Shown piece after piece: positions 1 through 9,278 of a DNA stretch of 64,000 bases (positions are counted from its first letter, which is position 1; each line of letters starts with the position of its first letter). The DNA comes from Nitratireductor aquimarinus. GTDB taxonomy: Bacteria; Pseudomonadota; Alphaproteobacteria; Rhizobiales; Rhizobiaceae. The position numbers and the translations under genes are program-made. The notes under the pieces were generated by a model. That model did no database searches. It saw only the letters and a list, made by a program, of their open reading frames with translations, and was not told where the DNA came from. The DNA is taken from assembly GCF_017255295.1 (NCBI RefSeq), contig NZ_JAFKDE010000003.1, positions 186,001 through 250,000 of the forward strand, written 5' to 3'.

Positions 1-1
1 G

Positions 2-169
2 GACGTTGTTGCCAAGTCGCTCGGCTCCTCGAACCCGTACAACATGGTTCGCGCCACCTTCGATGCCCTGAAGCATCAGCTGCATCCCAAGGACGTTGCT
101 GCACAGCGCGGCATCAAATATTCCACGCTCCAGGCGCGCCGCGGCGCTGCTGCTGGCGGCGAGGAATAA
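2..169 (+). CDS. rpsE: 30S ribosomal protein S5, C-terminal part (gene enters from the left edge)
   Basis: The reading frame that enters the window at base 2 runs 55 codons to a TAA at 167-169. It matches the conserved end of bacterial S5: a [17 protein letters not shown] stretch, then an Ala/Arg-rich tail. S5 sits near the decoding site of the 30S subunit and contributes to translational accuracy. The start and the N-terminal RNA-binding domain lie outside the window. It is followed by rpmD and rplO, the standard spc-operon order, so transcription comes from further upstream. Confidence 0.93.
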   Translation, partial: DVVAKSLGSSNPYNMVRATFDALKHQLHPKDVAAQRGIKYSTLQARRGAAAGGEE

Positions 170-237
170 GGATCAAAGGCTGATCGGCCCGCAGTTTTGC
201 GGGCTCTGATCGCCCAGGTTTGCAAGGATTGATGAAG

Positions 238-438
238 ATGGCAGAGAAGAAGAAGGGCAAGACGGTCACTGTTGAACAGATCGGCAGCCCGATTCGTCGC
301 CCGGCCAGCCAGCGCCAGACGCTGATCGGCCTCGGTTTGAACAAGATGCACAAGCGCTCCACGCTCGAGGACACCCCGTCCGTTCGTGGCATGATCGCAG
401 CCGTGCAGCATCTCGTCCGCGTTGTGGACGAGGCCTGA
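238..438 (+). CDS. rpmD: 50S ribosomal protein L30
   Basis: A 66-residue protein starting [10 protein letters not shown], with the L30 core motif [20 protein letters not shown]. It is a small structural protein of the large subunit. ATG codons lie at 232 and 238. I prefer 238 because the AAGG at 225-228 is then 9 bases upstream rather than 3. It sits between rpsE and rplO as expected, and its stop codon is 19 bases before the rplO start. Confidence 0.93.
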   Translation: MAEKKKGKTVTVEQIGSPIRRPASQRQTLIGLGLNKMHKRSTLEDTPSVRGMIAAVQHLVRVVDEA

Positions 439-457
439 GGATCCCAGGAGAGACATG

Positions 458-934
458 ATGAAACTCAACGAACTCAGGGACAACGAAGGCGCCACCAAGT
501 CGCGCAAGCGCGTCGGCCGTGGTATCGGTTCCGGCTCCGGCAAGACCGGTGGTCGCGGTGTGAAGGGTCAGAAATCGCGTTCGGGCGTTTCGATCAACGG
601 TTTCGAGGGTGGCCAGATGCCGCTCTACCGTCGTCTTCCCAAGCGCGGCTTTAAAAACCTGTTCGGCAAGGACTTCAATGAAGTTTCCCTCGGCCGCATC
701 CAGGCAGCCATCGACGCGAAGAAGCTCGACGAGAAGGCCGTCATCGACGTTGCCGCACTCATCGCAGCCGGCGTTGTTCGTCGCGCAAAGGACGGTGTTC
801 GCGTTCTCGCCGACGGTGAGCTGAAGGCGAAGATTTCGCTCGACGTGGCTGGCGCTTCCAAGGCGGCTCTCGAGAAAATCGAGAAGGCCGGCGGAACGGT
901 CAAGCTGCCCGAGGCAGCGGCGAAAGCCGAATAA
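458..934 (+). CDS. rplO: 50S ribosomal protein L15
   Basis: A 158-residue L15 with the family's basic, glycine-rich N-terminal half ([11 protein letters not shown], then [16 protein letters not shown]) and the [18 protein letters not shown] core. L15 is an early-assembly protein of the 50S subunit. ATG codons are adjacent at 455 and 458. The AGGAG at 446-450 is better spaced (7 bases) for the second, which gives the usual MKLNELRD start. It is followed after 132 bases by secY, as in most proteobacteria. Confidence 0.95.
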   Translation: MKLNELRDNEGATKSRKRVGRGIGSGSGKTGGRGVKGQKSRSGVSINGFEGGQMPLYRRLPKRGFKNLFGKDFNEVSLGRIQAAIDAKKLDEKAVIDVAALIAAGVVRRAKDGVRVLADGELKAKISLDVAGASKAALEKIEKAGGTVKLPEAAAKAE

Positions 935-946
935 TCCGAATGACAG

Positions 947-968
947 GCGGCGGGCGACAGTCCGCCGC
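947..968 (+). other. Hairpin between rplO and secY
   Basis: Perfect 7-bp arms, GCGGCGG at 947-953 and CCGCCGC at 962-968, enclose an 8-base loop in the rplO-secY gap. No T-run follows, so it is not a convincing terminator. It may be an mRNA processing or stability element that tunes secY relative to the ribosomal genes. Function is inferred from position only. Confidence 0.35.
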
Positions 969-1066
969 TTGCATCTATGCGTCCAAAAACCTATTTCGGT
1001 TTTCGGCAACACGCGCCCGAATCGCATATTCAATCTGCGGGCTCGTGACGAAGCGGAGAATTCTTC

Positions 1067-2407
1067 ATGGCATCGGCAGCGGAACAGCTTGCGTCTAATC
1101 TCAATTTCGCGGCCTTCGCAAAGGCCGAGGACCTCAAGAAACGCATCTGGTTTACGCTTGGCGCGTTGCTGGTCTACCGCCTCGGCACCTACATTCCCAT
1201 GCCGGGCATCAACCCGGAAGCATTTGCGCAGGCATTCCAGCAGCAGTCTGGCGGCGTTTTGGGCATGTTCAACATGTTCGCCGGCGGTGCTGTTGAGCGT
1301 ATGGCCATTTTTGCGCTTGGCATCATGCCTTACATTTCCGCCTCCATCATCATGCAGCTCATGACGTCCGTTGTGCCGTCATTGGAGCAGCTGAAGAAGG
1401 AAGGCGAGCAGGGCCGCAAGGTCATCAACCAGTACACGCGCTACGGAACGGTGATTCTGGCGACGGTTCAGGCTTACGGCATTGCCGTTGGTCTTGAAGG
1501 CGGCGCGAACATCGTGACCGACCCGGGCTGGTTCTTCAAGATTTCCGCCGTCATCACGCTTGTGGGCGGCACCATGTTCCTGATGTGGCTCGGTGAGCAG
1601 ATCACGGCGCGCGGCATCGGCAACGGCATTTCGCTGATCATTTTCGCGGGCATCGTTGCAGGTCTGCCGTCCGCCATCGGTGGTACGCTTGAGCTCGGCC
1701 GCACCGGCGCTCTGTCCACCGGCCTGATCCTCGGCATCATCGTTCTCGTGGTTGCCGTGATCGGTGTGATCGTGTTCTTCGAGCGTGCCCAGCGCCGCCT
1801 CCTGATCCAGTATCCGAAGCGTCAGGTCGGCAACCGCATGTTCCAGGGCGACACGTCGCACCTGCCGCTCAAGCTGAACACGGCCGGTGTCATTCCGCCG
1901 ATCTTCGCTTCGTCGCTGCTGCTTCTGCCGGCAACGGTTGCGGGTTTCTCGGACACCACGCAGCTTCCGGGCTGGGCGTCCACCATGCTTGCGTCGCTCG
2001 GCCACGGCCAGCCGCTCTTCATGGTCCTTTATGCTGCGCTGATCGGTTTCTTCGCCTTCTTCTACACGGCGATCGTCTTCAACCCGAAGGAAACCGCTGA
2101 CCAGCTGAAGAAGCATTCCGGCTTCATTCCCGGCTACCGTCCGGGCGAGCGTACCGCTGAGTACATTGACTACGTGCTGACCCGCATTACGGTCGTTGGC
2201 GCTATCTATCTTGTCTTGATCTGTCTTCTGCCTGAGTTCCTTATTTCGGCGACTGGCGTTCCTTTCTACCTTGGCGGCACGTCGCTGCTGATCGTGGTGA
2301 GCGTGACGCTCGATACGGTTGCGCAGATGCAAGGCCACCTGATCGCCCATCAGTACGAAGGGCTGATCAAGAAATCCAAGTTGCGTGGGGGTAAGAGGGG
2401 ACGATGA
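1067..2407 (+). CDS. secY: Protein translocase subunit SecY
   Basis: A 446-residue polytopic inner-membrane protein with the SecY pattern: an amphipathic N-terminus, a first membrane segment around residues 27-45, the IPMPGIN periplasmic motif, and about ten membrane spans. The C-terminal cytoplasmic tail ends in a basic run ([11 protein letters not shown]). SecY forms the protein-conducting channel with SecE and SecG and receives substrates from SecA or from ribosomes. It starts at ATG 1067 after a GGAG-type ribosome site. Its stop overlaps the adk start (ATGA, 4 bases), which suggests translational coupling. Confidence 0.97.
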   Translation: MASAAEQLASNLNFAAFAKAEDLKKRIWFTLGALLVYRLGTYIPMPGINPEAFAQAFQQQSGGVLGMFNMFAGGAVERMAIFALGIMPYISASIIMQLMTSVVPSLEQLKKEGEQGRKVINQYTRYGTVILATVQAYGIAVGLEGGANIVTDPGWFFKISAVITLVGGTMFLMWLGEQITARGIGNGISLIIFAGIVAGLPSAIGGTLELGRTGALSTGLILGIIVLVVAVIGVIVFFERAQRRLLIQYPKRQVGNRMFQGDTSHLPLKLNTAGVIPPIFASSLLLLPATVAGFSDTTQLPGWASTMLASLGHGQPLFMVLYAALIGFFAFFYTAIVFNPKETADQLKKHSGFIPGYRPGERTAEYIDYVLTRITVVGAIYLVLICLLPEFLISATGVPFYLGGTSLLIVVSVTLDTVAQMQGHLIAHQYEGLIKKSKLRGGKRGR

Positions 2408-2988
2408 GGCTTATACTTCTTGGACCGCCGGGAGCGGGGAAGGGCACGCAGGCCCAGCGGCTGGTCGAGAAGCACGGTGTTCCGCAGCTCTCCACTGGTG
2501 ATATGCTGCGGGCCGCGGTTGCTGCTGGCACCGATGTCGGCAAACGCGCCAAGGCTGTGATGGATGCCGGCGAGCTCGTCTCCGACCAGATCGTGAATGC
2601 GATCGTCGCCGAGCGCATCGACCAGGCTGATTGCGCCAACGGTTTCATCCTTGATGGATACCCGCGCACGCTTGCCCAGGCCGATGCCGTCGAGGCAATG
2701 CTCGCCGAGCGCGACCTGAAGCTTGATGCGACCATCGAACTGGTGGTTGACGATACGGCCCTCGTGGGGCGCATCGAAAAGCGCGCGCAGGATGCGATTG
2801 CCGCAGGCCAGACGCCGCGCAAGGACGACAACGCCGCGGTGTTCGACGAGCGCCTGCGTGAGTACTACAAGAAGACCGCCGCTCTCATCGGCTACTACCA
2901 TGCGAAGGGCGCTCTGCGCCGCGTCGATGGTATGAAGAGCATTGATGAAGTGACGGCAGATATCGAGCAGATCCTCGCATCGCTCTGA
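2404..2988 (+). CDS. adk: Adenylate kinase
   Basis: A 194-residue adenylate kinase that interconverts ATP, ADP and AMP in the cytoplasm. The P-loop [10 protein letters not shown] is at residues 7-16, the AMP-binding stretch [10 protein letters not shown] follows, and DGYPRTLAQ is intact. The LID region (about residues 120-140) is the short form without a zinc-binding Cys cluster, which fits the length of under 200 residues. The gene overlaps secY by four bases, and the secY-adk-rpsM order is typical. A 208-base gap with a candidate promoter separates it from rpsM. Confidence 0.96.
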   Translation: MRLILLGPPGAGKGTQAQRLVEKHGVPQLSTGDMLRAAVAAGTDVGKRAKAVMDAGELVSDQIVNAIVAERIDQADCANGFILDGYPRTLAQADAVEAMLAERDLKLDATIELVVDDTALVGRIEKRAQDAIAAGQTPRKDDNAAVFDERLREYYKKTAALIGYYHAKGALRRVDGMKSIDEVTADIEQILASL

Positions 2989-3019
2989 TCAGGGAGTTTC
3001 CAGGCTGGTGCGGTGCCGC

Positions 3020-3048
3020 TTGACTAACGAGCGGTTATCGATTAATGC
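3020..3048 (+). promoter_or_regulatory. Candidate sigma-70 promoter for rpsM-rpsK-rpoA-rplQ
   Basis: TTGACT at 3020-3025 and TAATGC at 3043-3048 are spaced by 17 bases in the unusually long adk-rpsM gap (208 bases). This suggests that the alpha-operon part can be transcribed independently of the upstream spc genes. Recognised by consensus only; no start site is shown. Confidence 0.45.
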
Positions 3049-3196
3049 CAGCCGGTTCCCTGATCGAACGTAACGTTGGTCGGGCCTTCTGGCTCGGCCT
3101 CGTTGTTCTTAGGAACAATTCATTCCCGCAAGGGCCGGCCTCCACCGGACGCGGGCAAACGCAGCGCCGGATCATCCGGCTCAAATGGAGAAGAAG

Positions 3197-3565
3197 ATGG
3201 CCCGTATTGCTGGCGTCAATATTCCGACCAACAAGCGCGTTGTGATCGCGCTTCAGTATATCCACGGCATTGGTCCCAAGACCGCTGCGGATATCGTCAA
3301 GCTCGTCAACATTCCGCTCGAGCGTCGCGTCAACGAACTCACGGACGCTGAGGTTCTCGCGATCCGTGAAACGATCGACCGTGACCTCCGCGTTGAAGGC
3401 GATCTGCGTCGCGAAGTTTCTATGAACATCAAGCGTCTGATGGACCTGGGCTGCTACCGCGGTCTGCGTCACCGTCGTTCGCTTCCGGTCCGCGGTCAGC
3501 GCACGCACACCAATGCGCGCACCCGCAAGGGCCCTGCCAAGGCGATTGCCGGCAAGAAGAAGTAA
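3197..3565 (+). CDS. rpsM: 30S ribosomal protein S13
   Basis: A 122-residue S13 starting [14 protein letters not shown] and ending in the basic [17 protein letters not shown] tail that contacts 16S and tRNA at the P site. S13 lies at the head of the 30S subunit and bridges to the 50S. An in-frame ATG at 3185 would add four residues. The start at 3197 is chosen because GGAG at 3187-3190 is six bases upstream and the family begins MARI. A strong hairpin follows the stop codon before rpsK. Confidence 0.96.
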   Translation: MARIAGVNIPTNKRVVIALQYIHGIGPKTAADIVKLVNIPLERRVNELTDAEVLAIRETIDRDLRVEGDLRREVSMNIKRLMDLGCYRGLRHRRSLPVRGQRTHTNARTRKGPAKAIAGKKK

Positions 3566-3574
3566 TTTGGGTTG

Positions 3575-3601
3575 GCCGCGCTTCTCCGGAGCGCGGCTTT
3601 T
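3575..3601 (+). terminator. Terminator-like hairpin between rpsM and rpsK
   Basis: Perfect 8-bp arms GCCGCGCT (3575-3582) and AGCGCGGC (3590-3597) with a 7-base loop are followed by TTTT. It lies within what is normally one ribosomal-protein operon, so it probably acts as a partial terminator or attenuator rather than a full stop. Confidence 0.6.
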
Positions 3602-3656
3602 CTCAGGTGGAGCCGCTGGTGCTACGGCGGTGTAGAGATCGACTGAAAGGAAGAGT

Positions 3657-4046
3657 ATGGCCAAGGAAGCCGCACGCGTTCGTCGTCGCGAACGTAAGAA
3701 CATTTCGTCGGGTGTTGCTCACGTCAATTCGAGCTTCAACAACACGATGATCACCATCACTGACGCACAGGGCAACGCGATTGCCTGGTCGTCTGCAGGC
3801 GCGCAGGGCTTCAAGGGCTCGCGTAAGTCCACGCCCTTCGCTGCACAGGTTGCTGCCGAAGATTGCGCCCGCAAGGCTGCCGAGCACGGCATGCGCACGC
3901 TCGAGGTTGAGGTTTCCGGTCCGGGTTCGGGTCGTGAGTCCGCTCTTCGCGCGCTGCAGGCTGCAGGCTTCACCATCACCTCGATCCGTGATGTGACGCC
4001 GATCCCGCACAATGGCTGCCGTCCGCGCAAGAAGCGCCGCGTCTAA
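3657..4046 (+). CDS. rpsK: 30S ribosomal protein S11
   Basis: A 129-residue S11 with the family's [18 protein letters not shown] core and the conserved C-terminal [15 protein letters not shown]11 sits on the 30S platform and interacts with the Shine-Dalgarno helix. It starts at ATG 3657 after a GGAAGAG ribosome site. It lies downstream of the rpsM hairpin and about 100 bases upstream of rpoA. An rpsD gene is absent from this cluster, as is usual in alphaproteobacteria. Confidence 0.96.
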   Translation: MAKEAARVRRRERKNISSGVAHVNSSFNNTMITITDAQGNAIAWSSAGAQGFKGSRKSTPFAAQVAAEDCARKAAEHGMRTLEVEVSGPGSGRESALRALQAAGFTITSIRDVTPIPHNGCRPRKKRRV

Positions 4047-4144
4047 CCAGAGTTTTTGCCGTAAGAGCGCCTTGCGCGCTCCTCTGCGGTTTCCAGGACG
4101 CCCGTCACGAATGGATGGTGGCGGGGTAACGGAAGGAACCCGGA

Positions 4145-5155
4145 ATGATCCAGAAGAACTGGCAAGAACTTATCAAGCCGAACAAGGTCGAGTTTTCGTC
4201 CAAGGGTCGCACGATCACCACGCTGGTGGCCGAGCCTCTTGAGCGTGGCTTCGGTCTGACCCTCGGCAATGCGCTGCGTCGCGTTCTGCTGTCGTCGCTG
4301 CGCGGCGCGGCTGTGACTGCTGTGCAGATCGATGGCGTGCTGCACGAATTCTCGTCGATCCCCGGCGTGCGTGAAGATGTGACGGACATTGTCCTGAACA
4401 TCAAGGAAATCGCACTGTCCATGGAAGGCGAAGGCCCCAAGCGCATGGTTGTGCGCAAACAGGGTCCGGGCGCCGTAACGGCTGGCGACATCCAGACCGT
4501 GGGCGATGTGGAAGTTCTCAACCCCGATCACGTGCTCTGCACGCTGGACGAGGGCGCGGAAATCCGCATGGAGTTCACCGTCGACAACGGCAAGGGCTAT
4601 GTCCCGGCTGACCGCAACCGTGCAGAAGATGCGCCGATCGGACTCATCCCGGTCGATAGCCTCTACTCGCCGGTCAAGAAGGTCTCTTACAAGGTTGAGA
4701 ACACCCGCGAGGGCCAGGTTCTCGACTATGACAAGCTGACCATGACCATCGAGACCAACGGTTCGGTGACGGGCGAGGACGCAGTGGCTTTTGCTGCTCG
4801 CATCCTGCAGGACCAGCTGGCGCTGTTCGTCAACTTCGAAGAGCCGCAGAAGGAGCAGCCCGCCGAACAGGTGGCCGAGCTCGCTTTCAACCCGGCGCTT
4901 CTCAAGAAGGTGGACGAGCTGGAGCTTTCGGTTCGCTCTGCAAACTGCCTGAAGAACGACAACATCGTGTATATCGGCGACCTGATCCAGAAGACGGAAG
5001 CCGAGATGCTGCGTACGCCGAACTTCGGCCGCAAGTCGCTCAACGAAATCAAGGAAGTGCTGGCCTCGATGGGGCTCCACCTCGGCATGGAAGTCGAGGA
5101 TTGGCCGCCGGAAAACATCGAAGAACTCGCCAAGCGTTACGAAGACCAATACTAG
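4145..5155 (+). CDS. rpoA: DNA-directed RNA polymerase subunit alpha
   Basis: A 336-residue RNA polymerase alpha subunit. The N-terminal dimerisation domain (about 1-235) includes [19 protein letters not shown] flexible linker leads to the C-terminal domain (about 250-320), with [13 protein letters not shown] and [17 protein letters not shown], which binds UP elements and activators. The length is normal. It lies between rpsK and rplQ, the conserved end of the alpha operon, and rplQ begins 50 bases after its stop. Confidence 0.98.
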   Translation: MIQKNWQELIKPNKVEFSSKGRTITTLVAEPLERGFGLTLGNALRRVLLSSLRGAAVTAVQIDGVLHEFSSIPGVREDVTDIVLNIKEIALSMEGEGPKRMVVRKQGPGAVTAGDIQTVGDVEVLNPDHVLCTLDEGAEIRMEFTVDNGKGYVPADRNRAEDAPIGLIPVDSLYSPVKKVSYKVENTREGQVLDYDKLTMTIETNGSVTGEDAVAFAARILQDQLALFVNFEEPQKEQPAEQVAELAFNPALLKKVDELELSVRSANCLKNDNIVYIGDLIQKTEAEMLRTPNFGRKSLNEIKEVLASMGLHLGMEVEDWPPENIEELAKRYEDQY

Positions 5156-5205
5156 GCCCGTAGAGCCCGCCAAGTTCGGGCGACGGGGATTGAAGGAGAA
5201 AGGCC

Positions 5206-5637
5206 ATGCGTCACGGAAAATCCGGCCGCAAGCTGAACAGGACGGCAAGCCACCGCAAGGCGCTCTTTGCCAACATGGCGGCTTCGCTGATCGAACACGA
5301 ACAGATCGTCACCACTCTGCCGAAGGCGAAGGAACTTCGCCCGATCGTGGAAAAGCTGGTGACGCTCGGCAAGCGCGGCGACCTGCACGCCCGTCGTCAG
5401 GCCATTTCGGCCATCCGCGACGAAGCGCTGGTCCGTCGTCTGTTCGACACGCTCGCTCCGCGTTATGCAGAGCGCAACGGCGGCTACACCCGCATCATGA
5501 AGGCCGGGTTCCGCCACGGCGACAATGCGCCGATGGCTGTCATTGAGTTCGTCGACCGCGACCTCGAGGCGAAGGGCGCAGCAGATCGCGCACGTCTCGA
5601 AGCCGAGGGTGGCAACGAAGAGGCCGAAGCCGCATAA
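5206..5637 (+). CDS. rplQ: 50S ribosomal protein L17
   Basis: A 143-residue L17 with the [17 protein letters not shown] start and the [24 protein letters not shown] core. An Ala/Glu-rich C-terminal extension (about residues 120-143) is common in alphaproteobacteria. L17 lines the region near the peptide exit tunnel. It is preceded by a GAAGGAG site and followed within 25 bases by a strong intrinsic terminator, marking the end of the ribosomal-protein transcript. Confidence 0.96.
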   Translation: MRHGKSGRKLNRTASHRKALFANMAASLIEHEQIVTTLPKAKELRPIVEKLVTLGKRGDLHARRQAISAIRDEALVRRLFDTLAPRYAERNGGYTRIMKAGFRHGDNAPMAVIEFVDRDLEAKGAADRARLEAEGGNEEAEAA

Positions 5638-5660
5638 TATTGCGCGCCTTGAGCACACAT

Positions 5661-5688
5661 AAAAAAGGGGCTTCGCGGCCCCTTTTTT
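5661..5688 (+). terminator. Intrinsic terminator of the alpha operon
   Basis: Symmetrical AAAAAAGGGG (5661-5670) and CCCCTTTTTT (5679-5688) flank a short loop, giving a GC stem followed by a run of six T. It lies 23 bases after the rplQ stop codon and before an unrelated gene. Confidence 0.85.
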
Positions 5689-5913
5689 GTTGCGCGAAAA
5701 TGGCGGCGCTGACCCGGCGACGCCTTTCAAAATGCACAATCCTCTGGAACAAGGATGCGCGACCGGTATCTCTTCCGGTTTCACTTCCCGGGGCGTTTTG
5801 CAGTCGGCTGGAGACAGTCGAGATGGCATAGATGCCCGAATCCATTGGATATCGACTGGAGCTGCGTCTCCGCCAGGCGCTGAACCGGTCCAGAATTGAT
5901 CGAGGCCAGGCAT

Positions 5914-7419
5914 ATGCGGATGCGTTCTGATTTTCTAAGGGTCGTTGCTCTCGTTGTAGCGGTGGGCGTAATCACCACCGGGGCAGCGCTTGCCCAGGAA
6001 AGCGGGGGCGGGACCCTGCGCGGATTTCTTTCCGGGCTTTTGAAGAGTGACGCTGATGCGCCGGCTGAGCTTCAGGCCCCGGTTTCCGACGGCGCTGAGC
6101 GGCGCGTGCCATTCGGACGCGAGGACATCCAGCTTTCCTTTGCGCCGCTTGTGCGCGAAACATCGCCTGCCGTGGTGAATGTCTACGCCTCGTCGACCGT
6201 GCAGGTCCGTTCGCCGTTCATGGGTGACCCGTTCTTCGAACAGTTTTTCGGCCGGCCGCAAATGCCGCCGCGCGTACGCTCATCACTGGGCTCCGGCGTT
6301 CTGGTTGACCCGAGCGGCGTGATCGTGACGAACAATCACGTCATCAGCGATGCGGATGAGGTGAAGGTTGCGCTTGCCGATGGCCGCGAATTTGAGAGCG
6401 AGATTCTCCTGAAGGACAAGGCCCTCGACCTGGCGGTGCTCAAAATTCAGGACGATGAGGCGTTTCCGGCCGTTCGGCTTGGCGATTCCGACGCACTTGA
6501 GGTCGGTGATCTGGTTCTGGCCATTGGCAATCCCTTCGGTGTGGGCCAGACGACCACGAGCGGCATCGTTTCAGCCCTTGCACGCAGCCATGTGGGCGTG
6601 TCGGATTTCGGTTTCTTCATTCAGACCGATGCCGCCATCAATCCGGGCAATTCCGGTGGTGCGCTGATCGACATGCGCGGACAGGTAATCGGCATCAACA
6701 CGGCCATCGTCAGTCGCAGTGGCGGTTCCATCGGCATCGGTTTCGCCATTCCGGCCAATATGGTGCGCGCGGTGGTGAATGCTGCGCTTGATGGTGCGGA
6801 GACGTTTGAGCGTCCCTTCTTTGGCGCATCCTTCGATCCCGTTACCGCCCAGATTGCCGAAGCGCTCGGCATGGACCGTCCTGTCGGAGCGCTGGTGCGT
6901 GAAATCGCGCCGGAGAGCCCGGCGGTCAAGGCAGGTCTGCGTCCCGGCGATGTGGTGGTGGCCATGGATGATGCGGATATCCAGCATCCCGATGCGCTTG
7001 AATACCGGCTGGTCACGCATCCACTGGAGGACGAAGGCGTTATCCGCATCCTGCGTGACGGCAACACACAGGAACTGAAATTCCGTCTGGAGCGCCTGTC
7101 GGATGGCGGCGAACCACAGACCCTTCAGCTCGATGGGCAGGGGCCGTTCGCCGGCGCATCCATCGCAACGCTTTCGCCACGGCTTGCCCAGCGCCTGAAA
7201 CTGCCGCTCAACAAGAAGGGTGTCGTGATCCTTGATGTGGAGCGCCGTTCGCCTGCCGGCAGTGTGGGCCTGCGCCCCGGCGATATCATTCGCGAGGTGA
7301 ATGGGATAGAGATCGAGGATGCTGACACCATGCAGGTGGTGGCGCGAGACACTGGCCGTCGCTGGGCCTTTGCCATCGAACGCGATGGACGCATACTGCG
7401 CCAGAGACTGCGTTTCTGA
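5914..7419 (+). CDS. HtrA/DegP-family periplasmic serine endoprotease
   Basis: A 501-residue Do-like protease for periplasmic protein quality control. An N-terminal signal peptide (about 1-28, ending GAALAQE) precedes a trypsin-like domain with His142 (TNNHVIS), Asp172 (ALDLAVL) and Ser247 in NPGNSGGALID. Two PDZ domains follow (about 290-380 and 400-490). A loop with FMGDPFFEQFFG near residue 105 matches DegP-type LA loops. I start at ATG 5914; a TTG 18 bases upstream lacks a better ribosome site. It is the first gene after the ribosomal operon. DegP versus DegQ subtype cannot be settled by eye. Confidence 0.93.
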   Translation: MRMRSDFLRVVALVVAVGVITTGAALAQESGGGTLRGFLSGLLKSDADAPAELQAPVSDGAERRVPFGREDIQLSFAPLVRETSPAVVNVYASSTVQVRSPFMGDPFFEQFFGRPQMPPRVRSSLGSGVLVDPSGVIVTNNHVISDADEVKVALADGREFESEILLKDKALDLAVLKIQDDEAFPAVRLGDSDALEVGDLVLAIGNPFGVGQTTTSGIVSALARSHVGVSDFGFFIQTDAAINPGNSGGALIDMRGQVIGINTAIVSRSGGSIGIGFAIPANMVRAVVNAALDGAETFERPFFGASFDPVTAQIAEALGMDRPVGALVREIAPESPAVKAGLRPGDVVVAMDDADIQHPDALEYRLVTHPLEDEGVIRILRDGNTQELKFRLERLSDGGEPQTLQLDGQGPFAGASIATLSPRLAQRLKLPLNKKGVVILDVERRSPAGSVGLRPGDIIREVNGIEIEDADTMQVVARDTGRRWAFAIERDGRILRQRLRF

Positions 7420-7489
7420 CGCCCGAAACCCTGGCAGTTTCCTGTCTGGGACCGCGCCACTGGAAATGCCACTTGGAAACGAATGACCG

Positions 7490-8803
7490 ATGAGTGACCT
7501 TTTCGCCAAGACCGACGATGCCCAGCCGGCCATGAACCGGCCATTGGCGGATCGCCTGCGGCCGATGAAGCTGGACGAAGTCGTCGGGCAGGAGCATCTG
7601 ACCGGACCGGACGGCATTCTGACCCGCATGATTGCGAGCCGGTCGCTCGGTTCGTTGATCTTCTGGGGGCCGCCCGGCACGGGCAAGACCACGGTCGCGC
7701 GGCTTCTCGCGGGGGAAACGGATCTCGCGTTTGAGCAGATTTCGGCGATCTTTTCCGGTGTGGCGGATCTCAAAAAGGTGTTTGAGGCCGCCAGGCTGCG
7801 GCGCAGCCAGGGGCGGCAGACGCTGCTCTTCGTCGACGAGATCCATCGCTTCAACCGTTCGCAGCAGGATTCCTTTCTGCCGGTCATGGAAGACGGGACC
7901 GTGGTTCTGGTTGGCGCAACAACCGAAAACCCGTCCTTCGAACTCAACGCCGCTCTTTTATCGCGGTCGCGCGTCCTGAACTTCAACACGCTTGATGCGG
8001 AAAGCCTGATGCGGCTTCTGGAGCGGGCGGAAGCGCTTGAAGGCAAGGCGCTGCCGCTGGACGAGGAAGCGCGGGCCGTGCTCGTGCGCATGGCCGATGG
8101 TGACGGCCGCGCCTCGCTGACCCTGGCCGAAGAGGTCTGGCGCGCGGCGCGCGAAGGCGAGGTGTTTGACGCCGAAGGTCTTCAGCGCGTGGCGCAACGG
8201 CGTGCACCGGTCTACGACAAGGGACAGGACGGGCATTACAATCTGATCTCGGCGCTGCACAAATCGGTGCGCGGTTCCGACCCCGACGCCGCGCTCTATT
8301 ATCTTTGCCGCATGTTCGATGCCGGTGAGCATCCGCTCTACATCGGCCGCCGGCTCGTCCGCATGGCGGTAGAGGATATCGGGCTTGCCGATCCGCAGGC
8401 GCTGGGCATCGCCACCGCCGCCAAGGACGCCTATGAATATCTGGGGTCTCCCGAAGGCGAACTGGCGCTTGCGCAGGCCTGTGTTTATCTGGCGACCGCG
8501 CCGAAATCCAACGGCGTCTATACCGCGTTCAAACAGGCATTTGCCGACGCCAAGGCGAACGGTTCTCTTTTGCCGCCCAAACACATTCTCAACGCGCCGA
8601 CCAAGCTGATGAAGGAAAGCGGTTATGGCAAAGGTTATGCCTATGACCATGACGCGCCGGATGCGTTTTCGGGCCAGAACTACTTCCCCGAGGAGATGGG
8701 GCGCCGGCGCTACTACGACCCGCCAGAGCGCGGCTTTGAGCGCGAAATCCGCAAGCGGCTCGACTACTGGGCGCGATTGCGCAGGGAGCGCGGTGAACCG
8801 TAA
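7490..8803 (+). CDS. rarA: Replication-associated recombination protein A (RarA/MgsA, AAA+ ATPase)
   Basis: A 437-residue AAA+ ATPase of the RarA/WRNIP1 family, which acts at stalled replication forks. The Walker A motif GPPGTGKTTVARLL is near residue 63 and the Walker B/DEIHRFNRSQQD segment near 120. The C-terminal half has the family tetramerisation domain (YLGSPEGELALAQ). It follows the htrA-type gene by 70 bases and precedes crcB by 46, a compact run that may be co-transcribed. Confidence 0.94.
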   Translation: MSDLFAKTDDAQPAMNRPLADRLRPMKLDEVVGQEHLTGPDGILTRMIASRSLGSLIFWGPPGTGKTTVARLLAGETDLAFEQISAIFSGVADLKKVFEAARLRRSQGRQTLLFVDEIHRFNRSQQDSFLPVMEDGTVVLVGATTENPSFELNAALLSRSRVLNFNTLDAESLMRLLERAEALEGKALPLDEEARAVLVRMADGDGRASLTLAEEVWRAAREGEVFDAEGLQRVAQRRAPVYDKGQDGHYNLISALHKSVRGSDPDAALYYLCRMFDAGEHPLYIGRRLVRMAVEDIGLADPQALGIATAAKDAYEYLGSPEGELALAQACVYLATAPKSNGVYTAFKQAFADAKANGSLLPPKHILNAPTKLMKESGYGKGYAYDHDAPDAFSGQNYFPEEMGRRRYYDPPERGFEREIRKRLDYWARLRRERGEP

Positions 8804-8849
8804 TGCGCGCAGTTGTTGATTTTTGCGCAGCTTCTGCGAAAAGAGCGCC

Positions 8850-9227
8850 ATGAGTCATTTGCTGATCGTCGCCATCGGCGGTGCCGTCGGGGCCAGCCTT
8901 CGACATCTTACGGGGCTTGCCGCCATGCGCCTTCTGGGGTTGGGCTTTCCCTGGGGAACGCTGACGGTGAACCTGGTCGGGTCTTTCGTCATGGGTGCAT
9001 TCATCGAATGGCTGGCGCGGCGAACGGGTGCGTCTCCCGAGCTGCGGCTTTTCATGGCGACGGGGCTGCTTGGCGGGTTCACCACCTTCTCGGCCTTCTC
9101 GCTCGATGTCGCGGTTCTGTGGGAACGCGGCGAAGGGCTGGTTGCGGCGTCTTATGTGCTCGTCAGTGTTTGCGGCGCGATTGCCGCGCTTTTCGCCGGC
9201 CTGTGGCTGGTTCGGCATTTCGCCTGA
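8850..9227 (+). CDS. crcB: Fluoride channel CrcB/Fluc
   Basis: A 125-residue, four-span membrane protein of the CrcB/Fluc family, which exports fluoride as a dual-topology dimer. The diagnostic GLLGGFTTFSAFSLD motif is present, as is NLVGSF in the second helix. I start at ATG 8850 (MSHLL), which gives the usual length; an in-frame GTG-type extension upstream lacks support. I see no fluoride-riboswitch-like structure before it, only a small hairpin at 8821-8843. Confidence 0.93.
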   Translation: MSHLLIVAIGGAVGASLRHLTGLAAMRLLGLGFPWGTLTVNLVGSFVMGAFIEWLARRTGASPELRLFMATGLLGGFTTFSAFSLDVAVLWERGEGLVAASYVLVSVCGAIAALFAGLWLVRHFA

Positions 9228-9278
9228 GGCGATGTTTTTACATCTCGCCCGGGGCGGTGTTTTCAATGGATAGGTGAA

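Noticed and set aside
8821-8843. Hairpin TTTTGCGCAG / CTGCGAAAA before crcB as a fluoride riboswitch
   Set aside because: Too small, and lacking the pseudoknot and conserved loops of the crcB motif. It is more likely incidental.
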